64,000 bases of DNA from Anodontia alba (GCA_964016985.1 OZ024823.1:124810924-124874923); one strand, 5' to 3'; counted from the first letter of the stretch, positions 34,365 through 45,921 are shown. The notes: a model not told the origin generated them from the letters alone. Program-made: numbers and translations.

Positions 34365-34960
34365 GTGACCTCAACGAAGGCTAAAATCAGACTGCAAATC
34401 CGCGCAGTCTGATCAGTCTTCGTTGTCCGCATGAAGAAACTTTGCACCATTTGCTATCCACATTGCGCCCATTAAAGATTCTGATTAGACTACGCGAATG
34501 CGCAGTCTGATCTGGATCTTCGCTGGGCTCACATTTCCGAAAGTAAGTTTTCAGGGCCCAGTTGTTTAAAAATACTTTGTGGTTAGTTAACGTATCATTA
34601 AATCTTTGATAATTAAATATGGCATATATGCTAATATATTTGCTGAAAAATGTGAGTAGCTTTTGCATTTGCAAAAGCTACTCACATTTTTTCAGCAAAA
34701 ATACCTGTGAATTAGATATCTTACTTACTAAATAAGTTAACATTTTGACCACTAACGAGTTCGTTAAACTAATGACGCTTTGAACAACTGGGCCATGTTG
34801 TTTTGGCTCAGATACGTCTTCCGGGCATGTGCAGTCATCCAAGATACTGATCAGCCAGATAAGCCGTACAATATGACTAGGCCTTTCTTCTTGTTCAATA
34901 TATTGTACAGTGTCCCGTAATTTGGTAAATGACCAGCAAAGGATCTGATCAGACTGCGAT
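34365..34960. mobile_element. Family B region split by a family C MITE
   Basis: AACGAAGGCTAAAATCAGAC, an ATTCTGATTAGACTACGCG hairpin at 34475-34530, and right-hand pieces near 34830-34960. Confidence 0.6.
34556..34793. mobile_element. Family C MITE with a near-perfect central palindrome
   Basis: GCCCAGTTGTTTAAAAA and GAACAACTGGGC ends. AATGTGAGTAGCTTTTGC and its complement form a ~30-bp-arm stem centred at about 34670. The flanking duplication is decayed. Confidence 0.87.
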
Positions 34961-35018
34961 CTCCGACTATTGTGGAAGGCAAATTTTAGGAGGAACGATT
35001 TATACAATATCATACATA

Positions 35019-35400
35019 AAATACGACCTGTGTGGCCAGCAAAGACTCAGATCAGCCTTTCAATTCACCCAGTATGGCAAGGATTCTCGTTCATAGGCTG
35101 TAAAAGGCACACACTATTAACCCATTTATGCCTAGCGTCCTATAAAAGGGACATTGGCAAACAGTGTAGACGCAGATCAGACGCCGCAGAATGCGGCGTC
35201 TGATCAGGGTTTACACTGTTTACATTTAGTACAGGAATTTCTATAAAATATGGTAATAATAAAACAAACTAGACACCCCTTATATTGGAAATGAACCTGC
35301 TCAAAGAGCTGAGGTAGGAGAGTCCACTCGGCATAAATGGGTTAACGAAGACTTTGATCAGACTGCGCTGAGTCTTTGCTGGTAGCACAAGTCTGATCCT
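35019..35400. mobile_element. Family B MITE split by a D1 MITE
   Basis: ATACGACCTGTGTGGCCAGC at the left and GAGTCTTTGCTGGTAGCAC at the right. The related copy at 5348 shows the uninterrupted order. Confidence 0.75.
35117..35345 (+). mobile_element. Family D1 MITE, best-preserved copy
   Basis: TTAA-CCCATTTATGCCTAGC to GGCATAAATGGG-TTAA. A perfect stem CAGACGCCGCA / TGCGGCGTCTG lies near 35185. Confidence 0.93.
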
Positions 35401-35462
35401 GTAACAGATTGAGGAGGGAGACGTTATATAAGATGCGCTCACCTACTATAATCGAAGTTGTA

Positions 35463-35536
35463 TTTTCAATAGGCGCGGTTTCTACCATATCATATAACAT
35501 TTTCAATAGGCGCGGTTTCTACCATATCATATAACT
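35463..35536. repeat. 37-bp tandem duplication
   Basis: TTTTCAATAGGCGCGGTTTC ... CATATAAC occurs twice in direct succession with almost no change. Confidence 0.95.
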
Positions 35537-35721
35537 TTTTCGTATAATGCGGTTAGTTGAAACAGTTATGAGCACGCAATGTGATATGATGACATCGATC
35601 GGGCGATATCAAATGTTGTCAAGGCAAGAATCCAAACTACTAGTGGGACTACAGAGACAAAAAAAAGGTTAATCTATGACTTGTTAGTATCTAACATAAC
35701 CTGTTATCATACTTGTGCTTC

Positions 35722-35850
35722 TCTTAAATGGGCCGCGCCATTTGAAAATTTGTCTAGCATATGCAAACAGCGAAAGCCCAGATCAGCCTGCGCATCCGCG
35801 CAGTCTGATCAGGGCTTTCGCTGTCTGCTAGGTAGACCATATTTCAGAAG
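35722..35850. mobile_element. Family B MITE (half)
   Basis: GGGCCGCGCCATTTGAAAAT, then GCGAAAGCCCAGATCAGCC pairing with CTGATCAGGGCTTTCGCTG. Confidence 0.75.
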
Positions 35851-36244
35851 GGACTTGTTGAACAATGAAGCAAACAGGATGCCACAAAAAGTGTCCCCAT
35901 TGTCAAAATGGCAGAAAGTATACCAGTTGTATAGCAGTACCTTAAAGTGTTCACAGAATGGCCAAGCATCGAGTACAAACAATACAAAAACACTAATTAT
36001 CATCAAGGGATAGGATATAATGTAGATATTATGCGACAAACTGTATGCTTAGTGGTTAACCCAATCACGATTTACAACTTTGCTACTTTGCTACCCTCGA
36101 AGATTGCACGACAGTGTGTCGAGCAGCAAACTCAGTGACGGCTAAATCCGAAACATTTTATTAATGGCAGGCCTGATTTTACTCATCTGTGTTCGGCTAT
36201 TTCTGCTGCCGTTTGACTTTCTTATGTTCTGGCTTCAGATCGCC

Positions 36245-36525
36245 ACGTTACTAAAACAATCCATTTCAAATATATAGTAAATTTCATCTCCAAAAACTGA
36301 AAATTTTCAGTTAAAAAAATGATATTTTTCATATTTCTGCTCGAAACATAGATTGTGTGTACTCGTTAGAACCGCCTCGGGAGGCGGTTCTAACGAGTAC
36401 CACAATCTATGTTTATGAGCAGAAATAAGAAAAATAATGTAGACCCTGTAAACCGCAGTTTTACAATATAAAAGTGGGGTTACATGTAAAGGGGGTTAAC
36501 ATTATGTAGGTATGTTTTTGTGATG
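36245..36525 (+). mobile_element. Family A MITE, left terminus decayed
   Basis: The left end reads CGTTACTAAAACAATCC; core near 36375; right end GTTTTTGTGATG. Confidence 0.85.
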
Positions 36526-37107
36526 GGGGTCCTTTATCATCACAATCAAACACATATAATCAAAAACACTTTGCTGAAACAAAGAAAATGGCTCAGTTGC
36601 GATCTGATGCCAGAACACAAGAAAAGAAACACACAAACAGGACTGCGATGAGCCCGACCATAGACGTTGATACATGTAGTCAGGCACCGACCATCTGAAA
36701 AAGCTTGAGGAGGGAGACATCATTTATTCTGAGGACCGATACTATGTCGTGCAATTAAATTGGGGAGCAAAGCTATAAACCATTATTGTGTTAACAACCT
36801 TGCATGCAGTTTGAAATTCAACTGTGTTGAATGATACTGGAATGTGCGTAGTGAACAGAAAAGAGATAACCTTTGAATAAAGAATGAAAACTTCATTGAT
36901 ATTAATTATATATTGTCATGCAGACTCTGCGCAACATTTATATACTGATTAGTGAATTGATGTTCATTTTACTTAGGTTTACATATTTGACATTCTTTTA
37001 AATAATGTCTGAAATTTTCTCAGTAGAGAGAATTCAGAGATAAAAGATATCTCGTGAATGACAATGGTTACATAACAACAATCCATTTATTTTGAATAAT
37101 TCAACAG
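36526..37107. other. No gene seen
   Basis: AT-rich sequence without a supported frame or recognised repeat. Confidence 0.55.
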
Positions 37108-37300
37108 GCCGCGTCATGCAAAAAACGTATCTTTAAACCCAGCGAATTGAATAATACATTTTGCACATAGATAGTTACGACAAAAAGGTTTTTGCATTAA
37201 ATCATGATAGAAGATTGCAAACTTATTTCTTATGTGTAAAGCGCCAGGCAAAAGACACTTTCTAAAAGATCGAAAGCACAGTTGGTCAGTCATCAACAAT
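37108..37300. mobile_element. Family L fragment (reverse) with a family B end
   Basis: GGCCGCGTCATGCAAAAAAC, then sequence matching the reverse of 40905-41060 (GGCGCTTTACACA and CATGAT motifs). Confidence 0.6.
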
Positions 37301-37336
37301 AGTGCTTTTCAGTGAGAATAAAGATGTTTGAAAACA

Positions 37337-37577
37337 TGGGCCGCGTCATGCGAAAAGGTGTCTTGGGGCATGTGTGGAGAGCGAAGGCCAAGATCAGACT
37401 GCGCGGATGCGCAATCTGATCTGGGCCTTCACTGTCCGCTAACATAAACATTGGATACTACAGAATGTATGGATTGAGAGAGCAAAGGCCCGGATAATAC
37501 TTTGCGTAGGCGCAGGATGATCTGCATCTGCGAATTTTGAGTATATTCGAAGGCACTTTTTCGCTTGACGCAGCCCA
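37337..37577. mobile_element. Family B MITE, complete
   Basis: GGGCCGCGTCATGCGAAAAG and CTTTTTCGCTTGACGCAGCC are inverted ends. The GCGAAGGCCAAGATCAGACT hairpin lies near 37404. Confidence 0.85.
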
Positions 37578-37954
37578 AATAAAAAAGGATACAATTGAAA
37601 TATTTTATAGCAAATTTCCAAATTGTAATGGTGGTATGGGCAATGCTTGCAGGCAGGACGTTTCAAAGGTATTTTAAAGGGGTTACACTAAAATGAAACA
37701 AAGCGCTGATTGCGAGGGCAAACTCACTCTTTTAAGAACAGAGTATATTTGAAAGGAAAACAAATATTTACATGTTAGAACCGCAATCAAAGTTCAATTA
37801 TGGGAACATCTTTGGAGATAGGAATTTATTCTAGATGTAGATACATGTAGTTCGTGCCAGTGATTGTTAATCAGAGCGCCAGGTTAGGAGGCAACTGCGG
37901 ATAATTTAGGGGTGTACTTCCGATCTTATAACGCATGAAATAGATGTATATGGC

Positions 37955-38480
37955 ATGTGCGCCCGTCGTAGACTCAGATCAGCCTGGGCATCCGTCCAGT
38001 ATGATCAAAGTCTTCGCTGTGCATTCAATGAGTAGCTAAGGACCTAAGCTTTCTTCATGTGGACTGCGAATACTCTGATCGGACTGGGCTGATGCCAAGG
38101 CTGATCTGTTCATAACGAGAACAAGCCTATTCAAATATACTGAAAATTTTACCACCAAAAAAAAAGGGAAGTTTTCAGAAGAAAAAATCTAAAATTTTTC
38201 ATATTGCTGCTCAAAATATAGATTGTGGGTACTCGTTAGAACCGCCTCACCGAGGCGGTTCTAACGAGTACCCACAATCTATGTTTTGAGCAGAAATAAG
38301 AAAAATAATGCATACCCCTGTAAACCCCAGTTTTACTATATAAAAGTGGGGTTCAAGGGGGTCAAAATTTTATAGGTGTGTTTTCGTGATGCGTCGCTGG
38401 GCGCATATGTCATTTTGTTGATTTTTGTCATGCGCTGGCTCGTATGAAATAATTGTATGTTGCGTGTTGTCATTAGATTC
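37955..38480. mobile_element. Family B region split by a family A MITE
   Basis: GTGCGCCCGTCGTAGACTC at the left, GGCTGATCTGTT up to 38110, and GTCGCTGGGCGCATATG after 38391. Confidence 0.65.
38111..38391 (+). mobile_element. Family A MITE
   Basis: CATAACGAGAAC / GTTTTCGTGATG ends; core near 38248. Confidence 0.9.
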
Positions 38481-38647
38481 CCCTCGATGTGACAATTTTA
38501 ATGAGTACACTCAACATACATTTTCATGATAAAATAAGAAATCTTTCCTAACATATCCCTAAATATATATTTTTGATTTATCGGGAGAAGTTCTTAGGGG
38601 CTTAAAAGCGAGTTCGAATTAGACACGGTAAAGGAGCCATCGGTATT
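38452..38647 (-). mobile_element. Family P1 (pogo-like) fragment
   Basis: TTGTATGTTGCGTG ... ACACTCAACATACA is the decayed core hairpin. AGCGAGTTCGAATTAG and AGCCATCGGTATTC are the P1 left end in reverse. A family A copy abuts it. Confidence 0.65.
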
Positions 38648-38924
38648 CAACACGAACACATGCCTATATAATTTTGACCCTCTTAAACCTCACTTTTATA
38701 TAGCAAAACTGGGGTTTACAGGGATATATATTATGTTTCTTATTACTGCTCAAAAACATAGATTGTGGATACTCGTTAGAACTGCCTCGTCGAGGCGGTT
38801 CTAACGAATACCCATAATCTATGTTTTGAAAATATGAAAAATAAAGGATTTTTTTTTATCTGAAAATTTTCATTTTTTGAGGGTAAAATTTTCAGAGTAT
38901 TTGAATAGGAATGTTTTCGTTATG
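38648..38924 (-). mobile_element. Family A MITE
   Basis: Core near 38791; both ends slightly decayed (CAACACGAACAC / GTTTTCGTTATG). Confidence 0.87.
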
Positions 38925-39898
38925 CGAGTCTTTGAGATTTTATTGTGTTTCGTTTGTAGATATCACCTTCAACCCACAAACAGACGAAAATAGCCTGTAC
39001 ATGAAACTTAACACATTCCCTTTGATAAAACAAACTCTCTAGAAAATACTGCTCATCAGCCCTTAATGCTTAGGTAGATTTTTGTGGGGTAGATAGGACC
39101 TGTTGATAAAAAAACTTTATTTTTTTTGTTGTACTACTCTAAAAAAAAAAATAAATAAATAAATAAATAAAAAAAAAAAAAAAATAAAAAGAAAACAGCA
39201 AAAACCATTTGTTAAATACAAGCGTTGCGATATATTATAAGAACGATCTGGAAAATGTCACTTTGTTTTTTTTGTCAATTAATTCAGAATATTTCTGTTA
39301 CTGATCAGCTATTTTCATGTGAACTACAGACGAATCGGTGTTGAGCAAGCGCCTAGGGGAAAACCAAAAATTGGCTGCTTAATACATATAGATTTCAACT
39401 ACTTCGCATTTAATGGCATCTGAAATAATAACCTGTTTCAGACAGACTGTATATGATTTACAATTCGCATTGCAAGTTTCTGTTGTCTGAAAGCTCTCAT
39501 GACAATATTCTTACTGTATGCTTAGCTGGACTAAAAAATCGCTTTTATACAAGACATATAATGCACTTTTATTAATGTTTTTTTCCTCACTTCTTAATCG
39601 TGCATGGATTGGATATATGGACGGACGGACGGACATTCCACCACTGTATTTTAAACAGAATTAACCTCATAATCTAGTCCAAAATAGCCTATATAATTCT
39701 AAATGTTTGCCAAACGGACGGATGCATGGATGGTAGGGATCATGCATGCCCCCACCGCTCCCTGATTTTGTAGGTGGAGACATATAAGCGTCATGCGGAA
39801 ATGCGTGTAGATGTAAACTTTTGCCATTTGTCACTTCTAATTACGTCGTATTATGCACCATTAACACTCACCGACGCATATATCCCAAAATAGAGGTA
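38925..39898. other. No gene seen; A/T-rich run at 39119-39190
   Basis: A poly-T then poly-A/(AAAT)n segment, and a short (GGAC)n near 39622. No supported frame. Confidence 0.6.
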
Positions 39899-40133
39899 CC
39901 AAATTGAGAGCGAATTGACCAAAAACGTGAGTACGAGTTGACCAAAATGAGGACGAATTGACCAAAATGGATACGAATTGATCGAAAAGGGAGTACGAAT
40001 GGATCAAATGAGTACGAATTTACCAAATCGATGAGTACGAATTGACCAAGTCGATGACTCCGAATTGACCAAAAGGAGAACGAGTTGACTTTAGTTCCAG
40101 TTGACTTGAGTACGAGTTGACTGGAAACCGTGT
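39899..40133. repeat. ~22-24-bp minisatellite, about ten units
   Basis: The consensus GAGTACGAATTGACCAAAAT repeats with variable unit length, drifting to GAGTACGAGTTGACT at the right. Confidence 0.93.
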
Positions 40134-40374
40134 GGTTTTGGGGTTATTCTCCTATTATACGGATTTAAAACTCAAAACCCTTTACTAACAAAGCCGTAAC
40201 GTTGGGGGACGCTTGTCCGCAAAGGGCTTTTATTCGTTTTGTAATGGTATCTTTTCATGTAAATGATTTTAGCAATTAAAATAAAGTCCTGACTACTAAA
40301 CTCCTTACAAAAAGCCACCGGTATTTTCAACTCCGTTAAGCGTTTTCAAATTTTTACCGCCGACACTCAGAATT

Positions 40375-40740
40375 GATTAATAAATATAAAGTTAACTTAA
40401 TCAAAACACTGACAGCACTGACGGATCGATTGTCTCTGAGTTTAGGCTGGAAAATGGTCCTGAACAGGGGCGTAAGACTGTTTCATTTAATTCTTAACTT
40501 CATGTTATTTGAGCAAACAGTGCAGACCCTGATAAGTCATCGCATTATGTGGATTCTGATCTGGGTGTGCACTGTTTGCCGATGTCCCAGTCCAGGTTTT
40601 ACAGATAACTCTCTTCACAATGCACTCTGACGTCACAGCGGCAAGAATCGCGCGGCTATAAATAACCGTCACCTGTATTACGTCTGATGCGCGGTTTGAT
40701 TACATTGGTCAATGATAATCACGTGGACAACTATCTTAAG
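40375..40740. repeat. Dispersed repeat N, copy 2
   Basis: Co-linear with 32440-32770 over the whole length, including the CAAACAGTGCAGACCCTGAT hairpin and TGACGTCACAGCGGCAAGAA. Confidence 0.8.
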
Positions 40741-40839
40741 GAAATTTTGGCGTTGTATGTAAACAATTGACCCACAAAAAATTCTTCGGAAAGGAACATC
40801 GGAACTAGAGTTGTATGGTGACCTCGGTTATAAATTTAG

Positions 40840-41431
40840 GACAATTCGTTGTTTTATTGTTGTGTTTAGTGAATCCTGCCTACTGTGCTTTCGACATCTT
40901 TCAGAAAGTCGTTTTTTGCTTGGCGCTTTACACAGAAGAAGTAAATTTGCTAACTTTTGTCATGATGACATGCAAAACCGTTTGTCGTAACCTCCTATGC
41001 AAAAAAAGTTTTATTCTAGTCAATGGTTTTAAAAAAAAACAAATATTTTCACTTTTTCCCATACTAAAAATGAATGCAAATTATACAGAAATTTGTAGGG
41101 TAGGTAACTGAGAGTCAGATTTTCAACAAGTTCTACTTGTTCAATTTTTTCTGAAATTTTCACAATATTGTTCAAATTCAACAACGAAAAGTAAAAAAAA
41201 TATTTTCTCAGACAAAAATTCCAAAAAATCACTTTACTATAGAAATTGCATAGGTCAGACCAATTTTTGGTGATAAATTTAATTTTAGGGTACATATTTG
41301 AGAACAAAACACAGAAACAGAAAAGACAAATGGTTTCTGATAAGATATGGTCTACCAGAACAAAATAGTTTCATTTAAGATAAAACGCCAAGCAAAAAAC
41401 GTCTTTCCATGAGATGTCGAAAGGACAGTAG
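40840..41431. mobile_element. Family L MITE (550 bp) next to an H fragment
   Basis: CTACTGTGCTTTCGACATCT ... GTTTTTTGCTTGGCG at about 40893-40930 is mirrored at 41378-41431. The first ~55 bp resemble family H. Confidence 0.75.
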
Positions 41432-41553
41432 ACTTATGATCACCGTGTCGGGGAAAAGGTTGTTTGCTATTCTTTTCCTTTGTCTATGACTTATCTGAAG
41501 CATGCAGACCGAACATATAATTTGGAGCTGCATCAAAATTAAGGCTGAGGTTT

Positions 41554-41805
41554 CATCACGAAAACATACCTATATAATGTTGACCCCCTTAAACTTGGGT
41601 TTACTGGGGTATACATTATTTTCTCTGATTTTTGCGCAGATCCATAGATTGTGGGTACTCGTTAGAACGGCGAGGCGGTTCTAACGAGTACCCACAATCT
41701 ATGTTTTGAGCAGAATTGTGAAAAATATCAGAATTTTTATCTGAAAACTTTCAGTTTTAGGTGGTTAAATTTTCAATATATTTGAATAGGCGTGTTTTCT
41801 TAATA
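41554..41805 (-). mobile_element. Family A MITE, internally shortened
   Basis: About 25 bp are missing from the left flank and the core loop is reduced. Right end GTTTTCTTAAT. Confidence 0.87.
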
Positions 41806-42106
41806 TCGAGCGGGTAAAACTGGCTTAAGCCTACAATAGTTTTCCTATTGACCATTCCAAGGTGGTTCCTCTATTTCAGTTCTTTGTTTGTGCGTCGGTT
41901 GTTTCATAGCTCATGTTTGTTTTGTCATTATTGTTCCTCATCTCTCCTTCTTTTGGTGCCTTGGGAAGGCTGAACCGTGATTGAGGCATTTCCTGGGTAT
42001 CTTCACTGTTATTTTAGACTTTTAGTGTTCTGTCTGTCATGGTGTGTTCGTTTATCCCCTTGGTGTCATTAATAGGTATGATCTGTGATTGTGGCTCGTC
42101 TATACT

Positions 42107-42435
42107 GCAGTCGACTCTCGTTATCTCGACTTCGCTTACATGTGTATAGCGAATAACCACTTATCTCGGTGAAAAACTGGACCCTGTTTTAACATGAACA
42201 TCTAATAACTGGTAACAAAACATTGTGGAAAAGAGGAGAAATTGCTCCTGCAATTTCTCCTCTTTTCCACAATATTTTTGTATATCTCTAACTTCAGGAG
42301 TCAAATTACGCATCCAGTTTGAAATGTCGTTGATTTATTTTTTCCTCAATTCTGCAAATCTGTTATGTCGAGGTACCGATGTCTCGAAGTATTTCAGATA
42401 GTCCCTTGGACTTTGAGATAACAAGAGTCGATTGT
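42107..42435. mobile_element. Family P2 (pogo/Tigger-like) MITE
   Basis: CAGTCGACTCTCGTTATCTC and GATAACAAGAGTCGATTGTA are inverted ends. A perfect AAAAGAGGAGAAATTG stem is centred near 42249. Confidence 0.85.
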
Positions 42436-43076
42436 ATTTCTTTAGTTTAATTGTGTCAGTGGTGCACTTCCTCATTACTTGTTATTTCTTGTACGCATCG
42501 TCCTTTCATGTCATTAAACCTCTTATCGGTGTCTTGGGACGTTGATGCCCGTGGCTTCTGCTGTGTATGTCTACATTTATCATGTCTTTCGTCGAGCCCT
42601 TAGTGGTTCAGCTAGTATATTTCTAGCCCTGACTCTCTGCCCGAGGTGTGTGCCATACTCGTTTCATACTTATGTTATAACGTTAATTATAATTTGATTT
42701 TTTTTTCTTTTTCTTTCTGATGTTTAACTGATTGATTTAAGAGCCTCAGTCTGTTATTTTGAATTTTACGGTATTGGAATCTAGGGCGACTATTTGATAC
42801 CAGAAAGCTCGATTTAATACCCCCATTCCACTTCCCGGGTAGTTTGTCACTACAGATCACTCTTAAGCGGTGGCCCTTATGTTAGGCTTGTGTTGTAGTC
42901 CCTATTTGCATGTAAACTTCTTTTTATATTCTAGTCTTGTGGTCGTCTTAGGTACTAGTAAGATCGCCTTAACAGCCCCAAGGTAGTTAGTTTAACAGTG
43001 ACAATCCTAATGCGGTAGGGTCATTGTTGCTCGTTCTTCGGCCTTGTAGCTGCTCGCTGCGGGGCTTTCTTCATGG

Positions 43077-43353
43077 CATCACGAAAACACGCCCATATAC
43101 TTTTCATCCCCTTAAACCCCATTTTAATATAGTAAAACTGGGGTTTACAGGGGTATACATTATATTTCTGCTCAAAATCATAGACTGTTGGTACTCGTTA
43201 GAACCGCCTCATCGAGGCGGTTCTAACGAGTACCCACAATCTATGTTTTGAGCAGAAATAGGAAAAATATCAGAATTTTATTTTTTATCTAAAAAAATTC
43301 CTTTTTTGGTTGTAAAATTTTCAATATATTTGAATAGGCGTGTTTTCGTAATG
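43077..43353 (-). mobile_element. Family A MITE in family H
   Basis: CATCACGAAAAC / GTTTTCGTAATG ends; core near 43212. Confidence 0.92.
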
Positions 43354-43530
43354 TTTGGTCATGCTGGTTGTCTTATTATTGTGCTTGGGGGATCCTGTCT
43401 AGTACTGCGAAAATTGGCTGCTTTATTTTTCGATGGTTTATGGCACGTGTGCTCTCTGTGTAGTTTTCCTTTAGGTGTCATGGGCTATTTGATTGTCAAA
43501 AATTTCGAAAAGATTACTTCATATAGATGA

Positions 43531-44085
43531 ACTAAATCGCTTAGCTTTGCCACAAAAGTCATTCATGTGCTTTTTCTTATTATCATTCATTTTTTAACCA
43601 AAAACAGATACATCCGTTTGTCATGTAAAACATTTTATTCGCATTTTTTGCAGAACGTAGACCAAGTCCATTAAGGACTTAATATGTAGGACAAAATAGT
43701 ACATATGCATAAGAGATGTATATAAATATAATTCAGAACTATTTTCAGGAGGCAAACGCGCGAGGTTTTATTCCAATGCGTGGCCATTTTTGCATAAAAT
43801 ACTGAAATGCAAGATAGAAAACTGGTTTAAATTACTTTTATAACTAACGCAATGTAGATTCTTCGTTATCAATTTGTGCATTTAAGAATTGATTTTATTT
43901 TATTTTTATTTTTCGTTTCATCGAGCCATGAAGGAAAACAGAAACGAAGGATGCTATGCAATATGCACACAGCGCATTCATGCACAATAGCATCATTTGT
44001 TTTTTTTTTTGTCTTTTTTTATTCATGGCCCATGAAACAACAACAACAGTTTTTTTTATAAATTCGCTGTCGGAAATGTTAACAA
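43531..44085. other. No gene seen
   Basis: AT-rich sequence with short T runs; no supported frame. Confidence 0.6.
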
Positions 44086-44153
44086 AACAAAACAAAAAAC
44101 AAAAACAAAACAACAACAACAAAAAACAAAAACAACAACAACAAAAAACAAAA

Positions 44154-44188
<35 letters not shown>

Positions 44189-44262
44189 AACAACAAAAAA
44201 CAACAACAACAAAAAAACAAAAAACAAAAACAAACAAACAAACAAACAAACAAACAAAAACG
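44086..44262. repeat. A-rich tract with (AAC)n and (AAAC)n
   Basis: Low complexity throughout; the open frames across it are compositional. Confidence 0.95.
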
Positions 44263-44300
44263 TCGGCTGTTTTTGTGATTAAAGCGACAGGTTGGTGCGC

Positions 44301-44577
44301 CATTACGAAAACATGCCTATTTAAATGTATTGAAAATTTAAGTACCAAAAACTGAAAATTTTCAGATATAAATTCTGATAGTTTTCATATTTCTACTTAT
44401 ACATAGATTGTGCGTTTTCGTCAGAACCGCCACGCCGAGGCTGTGCTAACGAGTACCCACAATCTATGTGTTTGATCTGAAATACGAAAAATAATATATA
44501 CCCCTGTAAAACCCAATTTTACTATATAGAAATTGGGTTTAAGGGGGTCAAAATTATATAGGTATGTTTTCGTGATG
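44301..44577 (+). mobile_element. Family A MITE, core arm eroded
   Basis: Intact ends; the left core arm has several substitutions (GTGCGTTTTCGTCAGAACCG). Confidence 0.88.
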
Positions 44578-45066
44578 CGCAAAAATATCTAATTTGTTTC
44601 GTTTCTTTTTGTACCTGTCAGAGGATGCCATGACAGTGACAGACGATAAAACGCGCCCTTTTCAACCTGCATATACAGAATGATTAAATAATAGTGGGAT
44701 AATGAAGAACTAAAAACAAAACGTTCAAGATATAATGTTATTTATATTTTATATACAAAAGAAATCCAACAAAGCCAAGGAATGATCATTTTCATAGTGT
44801 TAGTCTTTCGAATGTTAGCCAGATACTCGGCTAATTGCCATACCTCTTGTATTGAGTTGTACCGCGTGATGCCCAGCCGACTTTTTTCGTTTTATTAGCC
44901 AGTCTTTGATACTTGATCTCTGATATCTCCCAGATGGGTGGTGAGATGAGGTAAACAGTAGGCAGTAGATGCCCGTTAATTCATTAAGCAAATTTAATTA
45001 AATAATTATAGTTCATTGATTAAAATAATATTTGTATCTGATTAGTAGCTAGTCTATGTTCATAGC
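44578..45066. other. No gene seen
   Basis: Unremarkable AT-rich sequence. Confidence 0.55.
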
Positions 45067-45345
45067 CATTCCGAAAACATGCCTATTCAAATAGACTTAA
45101 AATTTTACCATCAAAAAAGATGAAAATTTTCAGAAAAAAAAGTCTGCTTTTTTCATATTTCTGCTCAAAACATAGATTGTGGGTACTCGTTAGAACCGCC
45201 TCGACGAGGCGGTTCTAACGAGTACCACAATCTATGTTTTTGAGCAGAAGTAAGAAAAATAATGTAGACCCCTGTAAACCCCAGTTTTACCATATAAAAG
45301 TGGGGTTTAAGGGGGTCAGTTTTATATAGGTATGTTTTCGTGATG
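45067..45345 (+). mobile_element. Family A MITE
   Basis: CATTCCGAAAAC / GTTTTCGTGATG ends; core near 45208. Confidence 0.92.
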
Positions 45346-45482
45346 ACAACAATGTGGATCAGTTCGTATAAAATCCGTCTGATACTGTTTGCTTCAAGTG
45401 TGGCGTCGATGATGTTCAGGAATACAATACAATTTCAATGACTCGAATACCAGTGGCTGGTTAACCAGGGCTGATTTGAACT

Positions 45483-45720
45483 CATCACGAAAACACGCCA
45501 ATTCAAATATATAAAAAAAAAAAATCACCTCCAAAAACTGAAAATTTTCAGATAAAAAAACTTTGATATTTTTCATATTTTTGCTCAAAACATAGATTAT
45601 GAGTACTCGTTAGAACCGCCTTTTCAAGAAAAAATAATGTATACCCATGTAAACCCCAATTTTACTATATAAAAATGGGGTTAAAGGGGATCAAAATTAT
45701 ATAGGCATGTTTTCGTGATG
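45483..45720 (+). mobile_element. Family A MITE lacking the right core arm
   Basis: The left arm stops at GTTAGAACCGCC and jumps to AAGAAAAAATAATG, so the palindrome is half deleted. Confidence 0.9.
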
Positions 45721-45921
45721 TTGATTTGAGTCCCTTTGGAATTCTTCCAATAGCTCAAGAAAACAAGAATTTCACGATATTTTAGGGAAATTTCCTGGTT
45801 TTATCACCAATCATGAAAATATATGTAGTCTGCACTCATAAGTAAGGCCTCAATGAGGCATGCCAATGAGAACATTCAACATACCATAATTTTATAGAAG
45901 ATCGAAATGACGTCCCTAAAT

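Larger units (their letters stand above)
41870..43530. repeat. Family H dispersed repeat region with two nested MITEs
   Basis: GTCTGTCATGGTGTGTTCG, GCCTTGTAGCTGCTCGCTGC and GGTTGTCTTATTATTGTGC mark family H. A P2 element and a family A element interrupt it. The interior 42437-43020 shows no gene. Confidence 0.6.

Noticed and set aside
40815..41111. 98-codon frame starting with a signal-peptide-like segment and containing C-rich TCKTVCRNLLCKK
   Set aside because: The segment recurs as family L repeat at 31320 and 37120 without a conserved frame, and it lies in an inverted-repeat element.
43895..44257. 120-codon minus-strand frame and its overlapping frames
   Set aside because: Low-complexity (AAC)n/(A)n tract read as Phe/Cys/Val; not coding.
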